This document shows, in pieces, positions 19,201-27,117 of a stretch of 64,000 nucleotides of DNA. A program made the translations under genes and the position numbers. Each line of letters starts with the position of its first letter. The first letter of the stretch is position 1. Under the pieces are notes generated by a model. The model was not told where the DNA came from. It ran no database searches and saw only the letters and a program-made list of their open reading frames with translations. This DNA comes from Actinoplanes sp. SE50/110 (lineage in GTDB: Bacteria > Actinomycetota > Actinomycetes > Mycobacteriales > Micromonosporaceae), in the NCBI RefSeq assembly GCF_900119315.1, contig NZ_LT827010.1:4001001-4065000 (forward strand). The letters are read 5' to 3'.

Positions 19201-20626
19201 TCACCTGGTGGTGGCGGGTGCGCCGCGGACCGGACGGTCGCAGGTTCTGCGCACCATCGCCGGCTCACTGGCCGGCACCTACTCGACCGCCGACCTGCAC
19301 CTCTACGGGCTGGACTGCGGAAACGGCGCGCTGCTGGCCGCGGCCGAGCTGCCGCACTGCGGCGCCGTGGTCACCCGGGTCCAGGTGGAGCGGGCGGTCC
19401 GGTTGATCCGCCGGCTGGACGAGGAGATCCGTCGCCGGCAGGCGGTGCTGGCCGCCGGTGGCTTCGCCAACCTGACCGAGCAACGTGCGGCGGCCACCGC
19501 GGACGGACCGCTGGCGCACATCGTGCTGCTGCTGGACAGTTGGGAGGGCTTCCTGTCCTCACTCGGCGAACTCGACGCCGGCGCGCTGACCGACATCCTG
19601 TTCCGGTTCCTGCGGGAGGGCGCCAGCTGCGGCGTGCACCTTATCGTCGCCGGCGACCGCTCGGTGCTGACCGGGCGGATCGCCACGCTGACCGAGGAGA
19701 AGATCGTCCTGCGCATGCCCGATCCCGGTGACATGTCGCTGGCCGGGATCTCGCCGCGCGACGTGCCGCAGCGGATGGCGCCGGGCCGGGCGTTGCGGGC
19801 CGGATCCGGCGTGGAGACCCAGATCGCGCTGCTGCCCGGCGAGGCGAGCGGGCCCGGGCAGGCGGCCGCGTTGGTCGAGATCGGGCGCCGGACACGCGAA
19901 CGGGACGCCCCGGTACCGGCCGCGGCCCGGCCGTTCCGGCTCGGCGAGTTGCCGGCCCAGATCGCGTACGCCGAGGTCGCGGCCCTGCGCCCGGCGGAGG
20001 CGGGTGCCGGCTGGCTGTTGTTCGGCGTCGGCGGCGACCAGTTGACCGCGTTCGGTCCCGACCTGGCCGAGGGGGTGCCGGCGTTCGCGGTGGGTGGCCC
20101 GCCGAAGTCCGGCCGCAGCACCGCGCTGGTCGCGATGGCCCGGTCCGCCCTGGACGCCGGACAGCAGGTGATCATCCTGGCGCCGCGCACCTCGCCGCTG
20201 CGCGACCTGGCCGGCCGGCCGGGGGTGGTCGCGGCGTTCACCGGCCCCGACGTGGATGCCGCGGCGTTCACCGCGGCGCTGGACGCCACGACCGGCCGGG
20301 CGTTGATCGCGGTGGACGACGCCGAGGCACTGCGCGATGTCGCCGCCTCCACCGAGCTGCGGACCATCCTGCGCGGCGGCGATCCCCGGCCGCTGGGGAT
20401 CGTGTACGCCGGCGACCCCGAGGATCTCAGCGCCGGTTTCAGCGGCTGGCTGGTGGACGCCCGCAAGTCCCGCCGGGGCGCGTTGTTGTCGCCGCAGAAC
20501 CGTACCGACGGCGACCTGGTCGGGGTGCGCCTGCCCCGGACCGCGGTGGGTCAGCCGGTCCAGCCCGGACGGGCACTGCTCTACCTGGGTGACGCCGAGC
20601 CGACCGTGGTGCAGGTGCCGCGCTGA
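16289..20626 (+). CDS. EssC/EccC-like type VII secretion ATPase (FtsK/SpoIIIE)
   Basis: Membrane motor of type VII secretion, 1445 residues. The GTG at 16289 has GGAG five bases upstream. Order: ubiquitin/YukD-like domain (about 1-85), FHA-like domain (about 90-190), two membrane helices (about 230-275), then three FtsK/SpoIIIE ATPase domains. Domain 1 keeps a full Walker A (GTTGAGKSELL, near residue 650) and Walker B (LLIVIDEF). Domains 2 (GAPRTGRSQ, near 976) and 3 (GGPPKSGRST, near 1268) have Arg in place of the Walker lysine. This layout is closer to Firmicutes EssC than to mycobacterial EccCa/EccCb. WXG100 genes lie just downstream on the opposite strand. Confidence 0.85.
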   Translation: MRFFLTVVDPRTSEHADVAVTADAGNRIGDLARVLQTLMRDAADRTAGALYLSGRPLDPALTLTESPLREGAVVGLDAPVDGSITEIPGLLEVRVTGGPAIGATHPLGAGAGDVGSGDDCWVSVPDPGLATVAARLTVDLSGDCWIEPLAGTILEIEREPVEARVRWSPGEQVTLGSTILELADYVLPDAALQMSADDVTIDYNRPPRILPVPRQTRFRLPAPPQEASRSRLPWLMALLPLAAALALVMITGNTSTLFLALLSPLSMLGNHLVNRRNGRRSYTEQMAEHRTRRAGIEADIREAVRLERRERRHRYPDPAAVAGIATGPRHRLWERRRRDTDYLRLRVGSAVQPSEVTVEDLALEEHRRSSRWSSGDVPVTVPLRECGVVGVAGADGTARALGRWAVVQAAVLHSPDDLHVVVLTEPTGRECWDWARWLPHARPPGASGPAVLIGTDADSVSRRVAELLEMCVHRASVRSEAGEVPAGEPDVLVVLDGSRRLRSLPGVVQLLRAGPAVGIHALCLDDDRRLLPAECQAVVEVTGGGLRVTQAGSDEIAGVRPDFLDPGWCARVARALAPLRDVSDDDEDAVLPASSRLLQVLALEPPAADTILARWRMGGRSTAVVVGESYDGPFEIDLRRDGPHGLIAGTTGAGKSELLQTVVASLAVANRPDAMTFVLVDYKGGSAFGDCVRLPHTVGMVTDLDEHLVRRALESLGAELRRREHLLAAAGAKDIDDYVRAADRDPGRAPLPRLLIVIDEFASMVRDLPDFVTGLVNIAQRGRSLGIHLLLATQRPGGVVSPEIRANTNLRIALRVTDTSESQDVINAPDAARISKSTPGRAYVRLGHASLVPFQAARVGGRRSGRRSADLPDPSVRPLGWADLGRIPEDGPVERRDDRDDVTDLQVLVAAISAAAEAGGIPPQHSPWLPALPESLGVETLRADAGAPYGVDDLPAEQARHTAVVELERFGHLVVAGAPRTGRSQVLRTIAGSLAGTYSTADLHLYGLDCGNGALLAAAELPHCGAVVTRVQVERAVRLIRRLDEEIRRRQAVLAAGGFANLTEQRAAATADGPLAHIVLLLDSWEGFLSSLGELDAGALTDILFRFLREGASCGVHLIVAGDRSVLTGRIATLTEEKIVLRMPDPGDMSLAGISPRDVPQRMAPGRALRAGSGVETQIALLPGEASGPGQAAALVEIGRRTRERDAPVPAAARPFRLGELPAQIAYAEVAALRPAEAGAGWLLFGVGGDQLTAFGPDLAEGVPAFAVGGPPKSGRSTALVAMARSALDAGQQVIILAPRTSPLRDLAGRPGVVAAFTGPDVDAAAFTAALDATTGRALIAVDDAEALRDVAASTELRTILRGGDPRPLGIVYAGDPEDLSAGFSGWLVDARKSRRGALLSPQNRTDGDLVGVRLPRTAVGQPVQPGRALLYLGDAEPTVVQVPR

Positions 20627-20632
20627 CACACG

Positions 20633-20668
20633 GCGGGGGCCGGCCGGGTGGTCCCGGCCGGCCCCCGC
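20633..20668. terminator. bidirectional hairpin terminator
   Basis: GCGGGGGCCGGCCGGG, a TGGT loop and its exact complement form a perfect 16-bp stem between the converging ATPase and WXG100 genes, six bases after the ATPase stop. It can serve both strands. Confidence 0.75.
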
Positions 20669-20683
20669 GCCGCGGTGTGCCGC

Positions 20684-20980
20684 TCAGCTCTTGAGCGCCT
20701 TGGCCAACTCCTCGTCGGCCTGCTTGAACGCGTCGGCCGCGGCGGTCAGGTACTTGCCCATGCCCTCCAGGCCGTCGGCCATCTTGGTGGCGCCCTGGTT
20801 GAACTCGTCGTACGACTGCTCGAACTGCTTGCTCGACGAGTCGGTGACGTAGCCGCCGTTGACCAGCTCGTTCACCATCCGGCGGAGCTCGTTCAGCTTG
20901 TCCAGGACCTCGTCCTTGCCGCGGGTGAGCCGGTTCGCGGCATTCTGCATCTCCCCATAGGTGACATTGACGTTCGCCAT
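20684..20980 (-). CDS. WXG100-type small secreted protein (b)
   Basis: A 98-residue, all-helical protein of ESAT-6/WXG100 size (MANVNVTYGEMQNAANRL start). Two long amphipathic helices are separated by a turn reading NGGYVTDSS where the WxG motif normally sits, so the Trp is lost. The C-terminal helix ends in FKQADEELAKAL, a position where YxxxD/E export signals occur. It is the last gene of the operon that begins with the RHS toxin, 67 bp after the 203-aa gene, and converges on the ATPase. It is probably a type VII substrate or partner of one. Confidence 0.75.
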   Translation of the reverse strand: MANVNVTYGEMQNAANRLTRGKDEVLDKLNELRRMVNELVNGGYVTDSSSKQFEQSYDEFNQGATKMADGLEGMGKYLTAAADAFKQADEELAKALKS

Positions 20981-21047
20981 GACGACATTTCCCTTTCGTA
21001 CGACGGAAGCCTTCGCTCCCGCTGGTGGGCCGGCGACCGAGGAGCGG

Positions 21048-21659
21048 TCAGGAGTCCGGCGAGATGAATCGGAAAGTGCTGGTGATCGCGTCGAAGAGGT
21101 CCAGCAGATCCTCGGCGAGCGGCAGGATCGGCGAGCTGCCGGTGATAACGGCGATCCGGTCGGACCGCACCCCGGGGAAGGGCACGAAAGTCTGCATCGT
21201 GACCGACCGGATCCACCCCTCGCCTTCGGGCAGGACGACGTCCGTGACGCCCCGGGTCCGCGGGACACCGCCGATCCCGGGCAGCTCGGCCTGCACCACC
21301 TCACGCCACGGCCCGTCCGCACCGGAGCGCGGCAGCGGACGGAGCTGGGCGGCGACTGCCGACGCCTCGACCTCCTCGCCGGGGGCCCGCACGATGGTCA
21401 CGGTGACGCTCGCGGTCAGCAACGCCTCGTCGAAGCCCTGCACCATGGCCCCGCAGTAGGCGGCGCCGTTGGCGTGAGCGGTCCGCGCCACGCCGCGCAG
21501 CGCCCGGGTCAGCGCGCTGCGGTGCGGGTTGAGCTCGGGCACCGACCGGACCCGCTCGTTCACCAGCGAGCTGATCGCGCTGTTGCGGGTGTCGGGGTGC
21601 ACGTCGATCTCGAACCAGGAGTCCGGGACGGTGATCGCGAAGCCGGTGGGGTCTGTCAA
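21048..21659 (-). CDS. unknown 203-aa protein in the type VII operon
   Basis: I do not recognise the family. The protein is soluble, alpha/beta, with no signal peptide and a conserved-looking start (ITVPDSWFEIDVHP). A region of predicted strands (TASVTVTIVRAPG and VITGSSPILPLAEDLLDLFD) suggests a compact domain. It overlaps the WXG100 gene upstream by four bases (ATGA) and is followed by the second WXG100 gene, so it is translated with them. By position it could be a substrate chaperone of EspG type or the immunity protein for the RHS nuclease; the sequence decides neither. Confidence 0.7.
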   Translation of the reverse strand: MTDPTGFAITVPDSWFEIDVHPDTRNSAISSLVNERVRSVPELNPHRSALTRALRGVARTAHANGAAYCGAMVQGFDEALLTASVTVTIVRAPGEEVEASAVAAQLRPLPRSGADGPWREVVQAELPGIGGVPRTRGVTDVVLPEGEGWIRSVTMQTFVPFPGVRSDRIAVITGSSPILPLAEDLLDLFDAITSTFRFISPDS

Positions 21660-21958
21660 CTCTTCACCTGTTCCTGAAGTTCCTTGGTCAACTCGTCGTC
21701 GGCCTTGCGGAAGTGCTCCACCGCCTGCTTGGCGCTCTTGGCGAGCCGCTCGCAGTTCTTCTCCACCCGGGAGCGGCCGTCACTCCAGTGCGACTCGAAG
21801 TCCTCCAACGCGTCGTCGACGTCGTCGCCGCCGAGGTCGCCGGTGAACTGCAGGATCCAGCGGCCGGTGCTGTTCAGGCCGTCCCGGATGCGGTCGAGAG
21901 TCCCGGCCAGGTCCTCCAGGCCGGTCAGGTCCACCTTCAGCTGATCGGACGAAGCCAT
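21656..21958 (-). CDS. WXG100-type small protein (a)
   Basis: A 100-residue helical hairpin protein of the ESAT-6 class (LKVDLTGLEDLAGTLDRIRD start) with a Trp-Ser-Asp-Gly turn near residue 58 that stands in for WxG, and a charged C-terminal helix (HFRKADDELTKELQEQ). It starts 21 bp after the RHS toxin stop and overlaps the next gene by four bases. Its placement next to the toxin suggests it forms a heterodimer with the toxin's N-terminal WXG domain, or with the second small protein, for export. Confidence 0.75.
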   Translation of the reverse strand: MASSDQLKVDLTGLEDLAGTLDRIRDGLNSTGRWILQFTGDLGGDDVDDALEDFESHWSDGRSRVEKNCERLAKSAKQAVEHFRKADDELTKELQEQVKS

Positions 21959-21979
21959 CCGTCGACCTCTCTCCGTCTC

Positions 21980-24900
21980 TCAGAATTTGGTGGGGACGGG
22001 CGGGTCCCACTCGCCGGTCACCGGGTTCATGGTGTTGTTCGACGGCAGCGGCTTGACCGGTCGTTCCTTCCAGATGGTGCTGTTGAGGTCCTTCAGCACG
22101 CTGTCGGGCAGCGGCTTGCCGTCGATCATGTACTGCGCTTCCACCCTGATGTGCTTGGGGATCGCCAGCTCCGCGACGTCCACCCCGGGCACCCCGTCGA
22201 ACAGGCCCTCCCGGCTCGGCGTCACCCTGATGTCGACGGTGAACGTCGAGCCGAGCTGGTCGAACTTCTGCGGGTGGAGCCGTTGCAGCTGGTCCATCCG
22301 GACGAAGGCGTCCTTCACCCGCTGCTCGAAGCCGTTCTTGAAGGCGTTGTTGCCCATGGTGGTCATCGGCGCGAAGTTGTGCGTGTGCCCGGTGAACCCG
22401 AAGTCCTCGTTGAGCAGGTGCCCGCGGACCCAGGAGTTCTCGACGTCGGCGTTCTTGAGGTAGTCGCTGACGCCGCCGGTGCGCTCGAACTTGTTGAGCC
22501 ACTCCACCGACCAGCCTTCGAGCTTCGGGGTCTTGGAGCCGATGTTGAAGACGTCGGACAGCACCGCGCTCTGGTCCTGCGGGCCGTGGAACTTGGCGAG
22601 GGACGCGTTGGCGAAGTCGGAGTCGTACTTCGCCAGCGCCGTCTTCATGTCGCCGATCAGCAGGTTGCCCGGCGGCGTGGGGAACTTGGTCTTCGGCGGG
22701 GCGCTGATCTTGAATTTCTTCAGCGCGCTGCCGGCGAGCAGCATCTCCGGGTCGTTGAGCAGATCGTCCAGCTCGGTCGGGGCGTCGTCGTCGTAGCGGG
22801 GCCGTTTGCCGATCGTGCAGGAGCGCGGCGACAGGCCCAGCGGGTCGTTCTGCAGCAGCGGATCGTCGACGTACCGCACCGGGCTGGGTCCCGCGCTCAG
22901 CCCGAGCGGGTCCGGGCTCAGGTAACGGCCGGTCCGGGGGTCGTAGTAGCGGTGCAGGTTGTAGTACAGCCCGGTCTCGGCGTCGGCGTACTGGCCGGGG
23001 AAACGCAGCGGCGTCCCCGCCCCGGCGTGGTGACCCCAGAGCGACGGCGCGGAGCCGCGGATCACGGTGCCGTCGGCGGCGACCAGGTCGGTCGGCGCCC
23101 CGTTCGGGTCGCAGATCAGCAGATGCAGCCGGTCGCCGTCGACCTGCACCAGCGGCCGCGATCCGTCCAGGTCGTGCTGCCAGGTGACGGTGCGGCCGGT
23201 GGCGTCCGACTCCTCGACCAGCACCGGCCCGTCCCAGGCGAAGTCCGTCTGGTTCAGCACGGGACCGTCGAGCGGGGCGTCGGCCGGCCCGTCGGTCAGT
23301 CGCTGCGTGGCGATCCGCCGGCCCAGCGGGTCGTACCGGTACCGCCAACGGCCGCCGTCGGGGGTGATCACGCCGTGCAGGCGGCCGTCGGCGTCCCACC
23401 GGAAGGTCCAGACCCGCCCGTGATCCCGGCGCTGCACCAGGCGGCCGGCGGGGTCGTAGCGGTACTCGATCCCGCCCGCCTCAACCAGCTGGGTGCCCTG
23501 ATAGCGCCGGTCGCCGGGAACGGTCGCTCCGGCGACCGAAGCGGACGCCTCGACCACCTCACCGGCGGCGTCGTAGCGGTAGTCCTCACGACGGCCCGGC
23601 CCGTCGACGGCGGTGACGCGTCCCTCATCGTCGAGGCGGAAGACCGTGACGCCCTCGCGACTGTCGTCGACGAGCGTCAGCGACCCGTCCTCGCGGTAGC
23701 CGAACGCGCGCTCCACCTCCGCGCCGGCGCCGTCGCTGAGCCGCTGCCGGACGAGCCGGTCGCCGGCGTCGAACTGCCGGACCACGGTCACCGACTCGTC
23801 GAGCCGTTCGGCGACGGGGCGGCCACCCGCGTCGTGGAAGAGCGCCACCTCGTGTCCAGCCATGCGGATGCCGATCGGGAACCCGTCCGGATCGAAGGAC
23901 CACAGTGTTCCCACGCCGGCCGGGGTCTCCCGGGTCACCGTGCGGCTGCTGTCGTCGTAGGCGTGCGTGATCGCCCGCCCGTTGATCGACTCGGCGGTGA
24001 CCCGGCCGAAGGCGTCGCGGGTGATCTCCAGCACAGCGTCCGGGCCGATCGCCTCGACGAGATGTCCCACCGCGTCGTACCGGAACGTCGTCGTACGGGT
24101 TTCGGTCGGCGAGACGGCCGTCCGGCGGATCAGGTTGCCGAGCACGTCGTACTCGAATGCGAAACTCTCCCCGGCCGCGTTGACCAGGCGGGTCAGCTGC
24201 CCGGCGGGATCGCGGGTGTACCGGCTGAGGCGTCCGTCGAAGTCCGCCTCCTCGATCAGGCGCCCCGCCGGGTCGTACCGGTAGTGCCACTGCAGCCCGG
24301 CCGGATTCGTGACCCGGATCAGTCGCAGCTCGGTGTCGTAGTCGTAGGTGGTGCGGGCGCCGGACGGTGTCACGGTCGCCACCGGAAGGTCGAACGGCCC
24401 GTATTCGGTGCGGGTGGTGCGGCCCAGTTCGTCGGTGTGCGCGATCGCGTTGCCCTCGGCGTCGTACCGCCACTGCCGGCGATCGCCGTCCGCGTTCTCC
24501 CGCCAGGCCGGCTGCCCGTCGACGGTCCAGCCCTGCACGATGCGCCGGCCGGTCGTGTCGCCGAGTGCACTGATCCGGCCGAAGCCGTCCCGAGCCTCGA
24601 CCGATACGGCCGGTCCGGCGCCGCCGACGAGCATCCGGGGCGAGGCCGGGTCCGACGCCCGGGCCGGGGCCGTCGTCCCGGCCCGGTGCCGTTCGGCCGG
24701 CCGCGGGCCGGCGCCGAGCGGATCGACGGTGGGGTCCGGTGCCTCGGCCCGCCCGTAGTCACGCCGGCACAGTCGCCCGTCGTCCCCGGTCACCGTGACC
24801 GCCGCGATCCGCCCGCCCCGGTGTACGACCTTGGCCGAGCTGCCGTCGGGGCGCAGCAGCGCCTCCAGGCCGCCGTCGGCGTCGTAGAGGAACCGGGTGG

Positions 24901-27013
24901 TGCGGCCCAGCGGATCGGTCCGGGACAGCAACCGGTGCTGGCTGTCCCACTCACTGCGCGTGGTGTTGCCGAGCGGATCCGTCTCCGCCACCACCTGCAG
25001 GTCCTCGTTGAGCTGGTAGACCGTGGTGTGCCCGAGCGAGTCGGTGGCGCTGGTCCGCCGCTGGTCCGGGTCGTAGTCGAACCGGTAGCCGAAGTACCCG
25101 TCCCGTCCCTCGCCGAGCACGCACCGCCCGTCCGCGTCGTACGTGTACGCGTACCACTGGCCGTTGCTGTCGTCCCACCGGATCATCCGGCCGTCACCGT
25201 CGTAGCCGAACCGCATCGTCTGCCCCGCGGGGCCGGCCACCGTGACCAGGTGCCCGTCCGCGTAGCCGAAGGTACGCAGCAGCACCGGCTCACCGCCGGT
25301 GGCCGGAACCAGGTGCAACGCCGTGATCTGCCCGTCCTCGGTGGTGACGGCGATCCGCCGGCCGTCGCCGTGCCGCACCTCCACCGGAGCGCCCCGGCCG
25401 TCCCGGAGCACCTCGATCCGGCCGCCCTCCCGGTCGACGATCGCGACCAGCTCTGCGGTCCGGGACGGGACCGTGCCGGCCGATTCCGGCAGCACCTCCC
25501 GCGGGAGCAGCGGGGCGACCAGGTCCGGCTCCGGATCCGCCACCGGCGCGGCGAACAGCAGGGACCGGCCGGTCGCCGGGTCGGTGACCAGGAAGCCGTC
25601 GCCGGAGCGGCGCAGCGGCAGGCTGCGTCCGTGGCCCGGCACCACCGGCCCCTCGGCACCCGGCACCGGATAGGTCAGCAGCGTCCCGTCCGCGGCCAGC
25701 ATGTGGACCGCGTCGGACTCCACCACGATCCGCTGGTCCAGTGTCGACGCCCAGGACACCCCGAACAGCCGGCCGGACCGGTAGTCCGAGCGGTGGGTGC
25801 GCTCCAGCAGCAACGGCGGCGATCCGGGTAGATCGAGATCGGTCTCCGGCAGGAACACCCGGCCGGTGCTGACGTCGACCGGGTCGCCGCAGGCGGGGAT
25901 CTCGAACGTACGCTTCGAAGTGGTGACCGGAATCTTGTTGATCTTGCCGGTCAGTTTGCTGAACCCCGTCTTGACCACGTCGACCACCCCGCGGGCCGCG
26001 GTGGTGACCGTGGTGGCCAGGCCGCGCACGGTGTTCTTCATCGAGGTCAGTGCCGCCTGGGCGATCGCCTTGAGACCGCCGGCCTTGTAGAGCGCGGACA
26101 GCCGGGAGAGCGAGGTCAGCCCGCGGACCCCGGGGATGATCCCGAGGACCGCGAAGAGCAGATCGGTGATGCTGCCCTTGCCTTGGGCGAAGTCGACTAT
26201 CGCCTTGACCAGTAGCACCGCCCCGGCGGCCAGGGCGATCCAGGCCAGCGGGCCGCCGATGATCATCGCGATGATGCCGGCCACCAGGGCCACCCACTTG
26301 GCGACCTCGCAGACGACGTCCCACAGCCCCTTGAGGAACTCGCCCAGTTTCTGCCAGAACGACCGCGGCTGGATCCCGGCGTCGGAGGCCGCGGCGATCT
26401 CCCGCTTGCACTCCTGAGCGGCGCCGTCGCGCAGCTGGCGGGCCTGCTCGGCGAGCGACTTCGCCGCGTTGAGCGCCTGCTGTCCGCTGGCCACCCGGCC
26501 CTGCACGTCGGCCAGCCGTTGCTTGGCCGCCTCGGAGTCGCGGATCGCCTGCTTGACCTGCTCCGGATCGGGGTCGGTGTGCTGCTGCAACGCCGTCGCC
26601 TGCTGCCCGATCGCCGTCACGTCGCCCTGCGCGAGCTGGAGCTGCCCGGTCAACCCGGTCAGCTGCTCGCGGGCCGCGCGCCCGTCGGCCAGCGCCCGGT
26701 CGGCCATGGCCTGGGCGGCCTCCAGTCTGGGCGCGAAGGCGTGCAGCGCGTCGCCGGCCATCCGGTGCGAGTCGTACACCTTGCGCAGCTGCGCGGGGAG
26801 CTCGCCGAACTGCTCACGGAACGCGTCGCCGGACTGGCCGATCCAGGTCAGCACCGCACCGTCGCCCTGCAGCGAATCCACCGCCCGCTGTGCGCGGTGC
26901 GCGTCGTCGGCGAAGTCCAGCAGCCGATTACCCGTCGTGACCAGATTCGCCGGCTCGCCGGGAGTCGGGTCCGCATCAAGGTCGAGTACCCACCAGTCAC
27001 TCGGCCGCGGCAT
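21980..27013 (-). CDS. RHS polymorphic toxin with WXG N-terminus and nuclease-like C-terminus
   Basis: A 1677-residue toxin. Residues about 1-120 form a WXG100-like hairpin (TWIGQSGDAFREQF, W57-I-G59); 120-230 is coiled coil; about 245-285 holds membrane-seeking helices (VALVAGIIAMIIGGPLAWIA). A DUF6531 start (CGDPVDVSTGRVFLPETDL) begins near 373 and RHS/YD repeats run to about 1385, ending in the core mark DPLGLS at 1390. The last 280 residues carry WVRGHLLN (His near 1532) and NFAPMTTMGN, the pattern of beta-beta-alpha-metal DNA/RNA nucleases. GGAG lies five bases before the ATG. It heads the operon with both WXG100 genes and is probably exported by the ATPase at 16289. Confidence 0.85.
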   Translation of the reverse strand: MPRPSDWWVLDLDADPTPGEPANLVTTGNRLLDFADDAHRAQRAVDSLQGDGAVLTWIGQSGDAFREQFGELPAQLRKVYDSHRMAGDALHAFAPRLEAAQAMADRALADGRAAREQLTGLTGQLQLAQGDVTAIGQQATALQQHTDPDPEQVKQAIRDSEAAKQRLADVQGRVASGQQALNAAKSLAEQARQLRDGAAQECKREIAAASDAGIQPRSFWQKLGEFLKGLWDVVCEVAKWVALVAGIIAMIIGGPLAWIALAAGAVLLVKAIVDFAQGKGSITDLLFAVLGIIPGVRGLTSLSRLSALYKAGGLKAIAQAALTSMKNTVRGLATTVTTAARGVVDVVKTGFSKLTGKINKIPVTTSKRTFEIPACGDPVDVSTGRVFLPETDLDLPGSPPLLLERTHRSDYRSGRLFGVSWASTLDQRIVVESDAVHMLAADGTLLTYPVPGAEGPVVPGHGRSLPLRRSGDGFLVTDPATGRSLLFAAPVADPEPDLVAPLLPREVLPESAGTVPSRTAELVAIVDREGGRIEVLRDGRGAPVEVRHGDGRRIAVTTEDGQITALHLVPATGGEPVLLRTFGYADGHLVTVAGPAGQTMRFGYDGDGRMIRWDDSNGQWYAYTYDADGRCVLGEGRDGYFGYRFDYDPDQRRTSATDSLGHTTVYQLNEDLQVVAETDPLGNTTRSEWDSQHRLLSRTDPLGRTTRFLYDADGGLEALLRPDGSSAKVVHRGGRIAAVTVTGDDGRLCRRDYGRAEAPDPTVDPLGAGPRPAERHRAGTTAPARASDPASPRMLVGGAGPAVSVEARDGFGRISALGDTTGRRIVQGWTVDGQPAWRENADGDRRQWRYDAEGNAIAHTDELGRTTRTEYGPFDLPVATVTPSGARTTYDYDTELRLIRVTNPAGLQWHYRYDPAGRLIEEADFDGRLSRYTRDPAGQLTRLVNAAGESFAFEYDVLGNLIRRTAVSPTETRTTTFRYDAVGHLVEAIGPDAVLEITRDAFGRVTAESINGRAITHAYDDSSRTVTRETPAGVGTLWSFDPDGFPIGIRMAGHEVALFHDAGGRPVAERLDESVTVVRQFDAGDRLVRQRLSDGAGAEVERAFGYREDGSLTLVDDSREGVTVFRLDDEGRVTAVDGPGRREDYRYDAAGEVVEASASVAGATVPGDRRYQGTQLVEAGGIEYRYDPAGRLVQRRDHGRVWTFRWDADGRLHGVITPDGGRWRYRYDPLGRRIATQRLTDGPADAPLDGPVLNQTDFAWDGPVLVEESDATGRTVTWQHDLDGSRPLVQVDGDRLHLLICDPNGAPTDLVAADGTVIRGSAPSLWGHHAGAGTPLRFPGQYADAETGLYYNLHRYYDPRTGRYLSPDPLGLSAGPSPVRYVDDPLLQNDPLGLSPRSCTIGKRPRYDDDAPTELDDLLNDPEMLLAGSALKKFKISAPPKTKFPTPPGNLLIGDMKTALAKYDSDFANASLAKFHGPQDQSAVLSDVFNIGSKTPKLEGWSVEWLNKFERTGGVSDYLKNADVENSWVRGHLLNEDFGFTGHTHNFAPMTTMGNNAFKNGFEQRVKDAFVRMDQLQRLHPQKFDQLGSTFTVDIRVTPSREGLFDGVPGVDVAELAIPKHIRVEAQYMIDGKPLPDSVLKDLNSTIWKERPVKPLPSNNTMNPVTGEWDPPVPTKF

Positions 27014-27117
27014 CAGTTGCTCCTACCATTGGTCACTACGCTTACGCCCTGAATCTGGCTGAACTCTCACGTTCATCCACAGTTGCCGCGTGGACCGTAC
27101 AACACGCCACAAAACCG

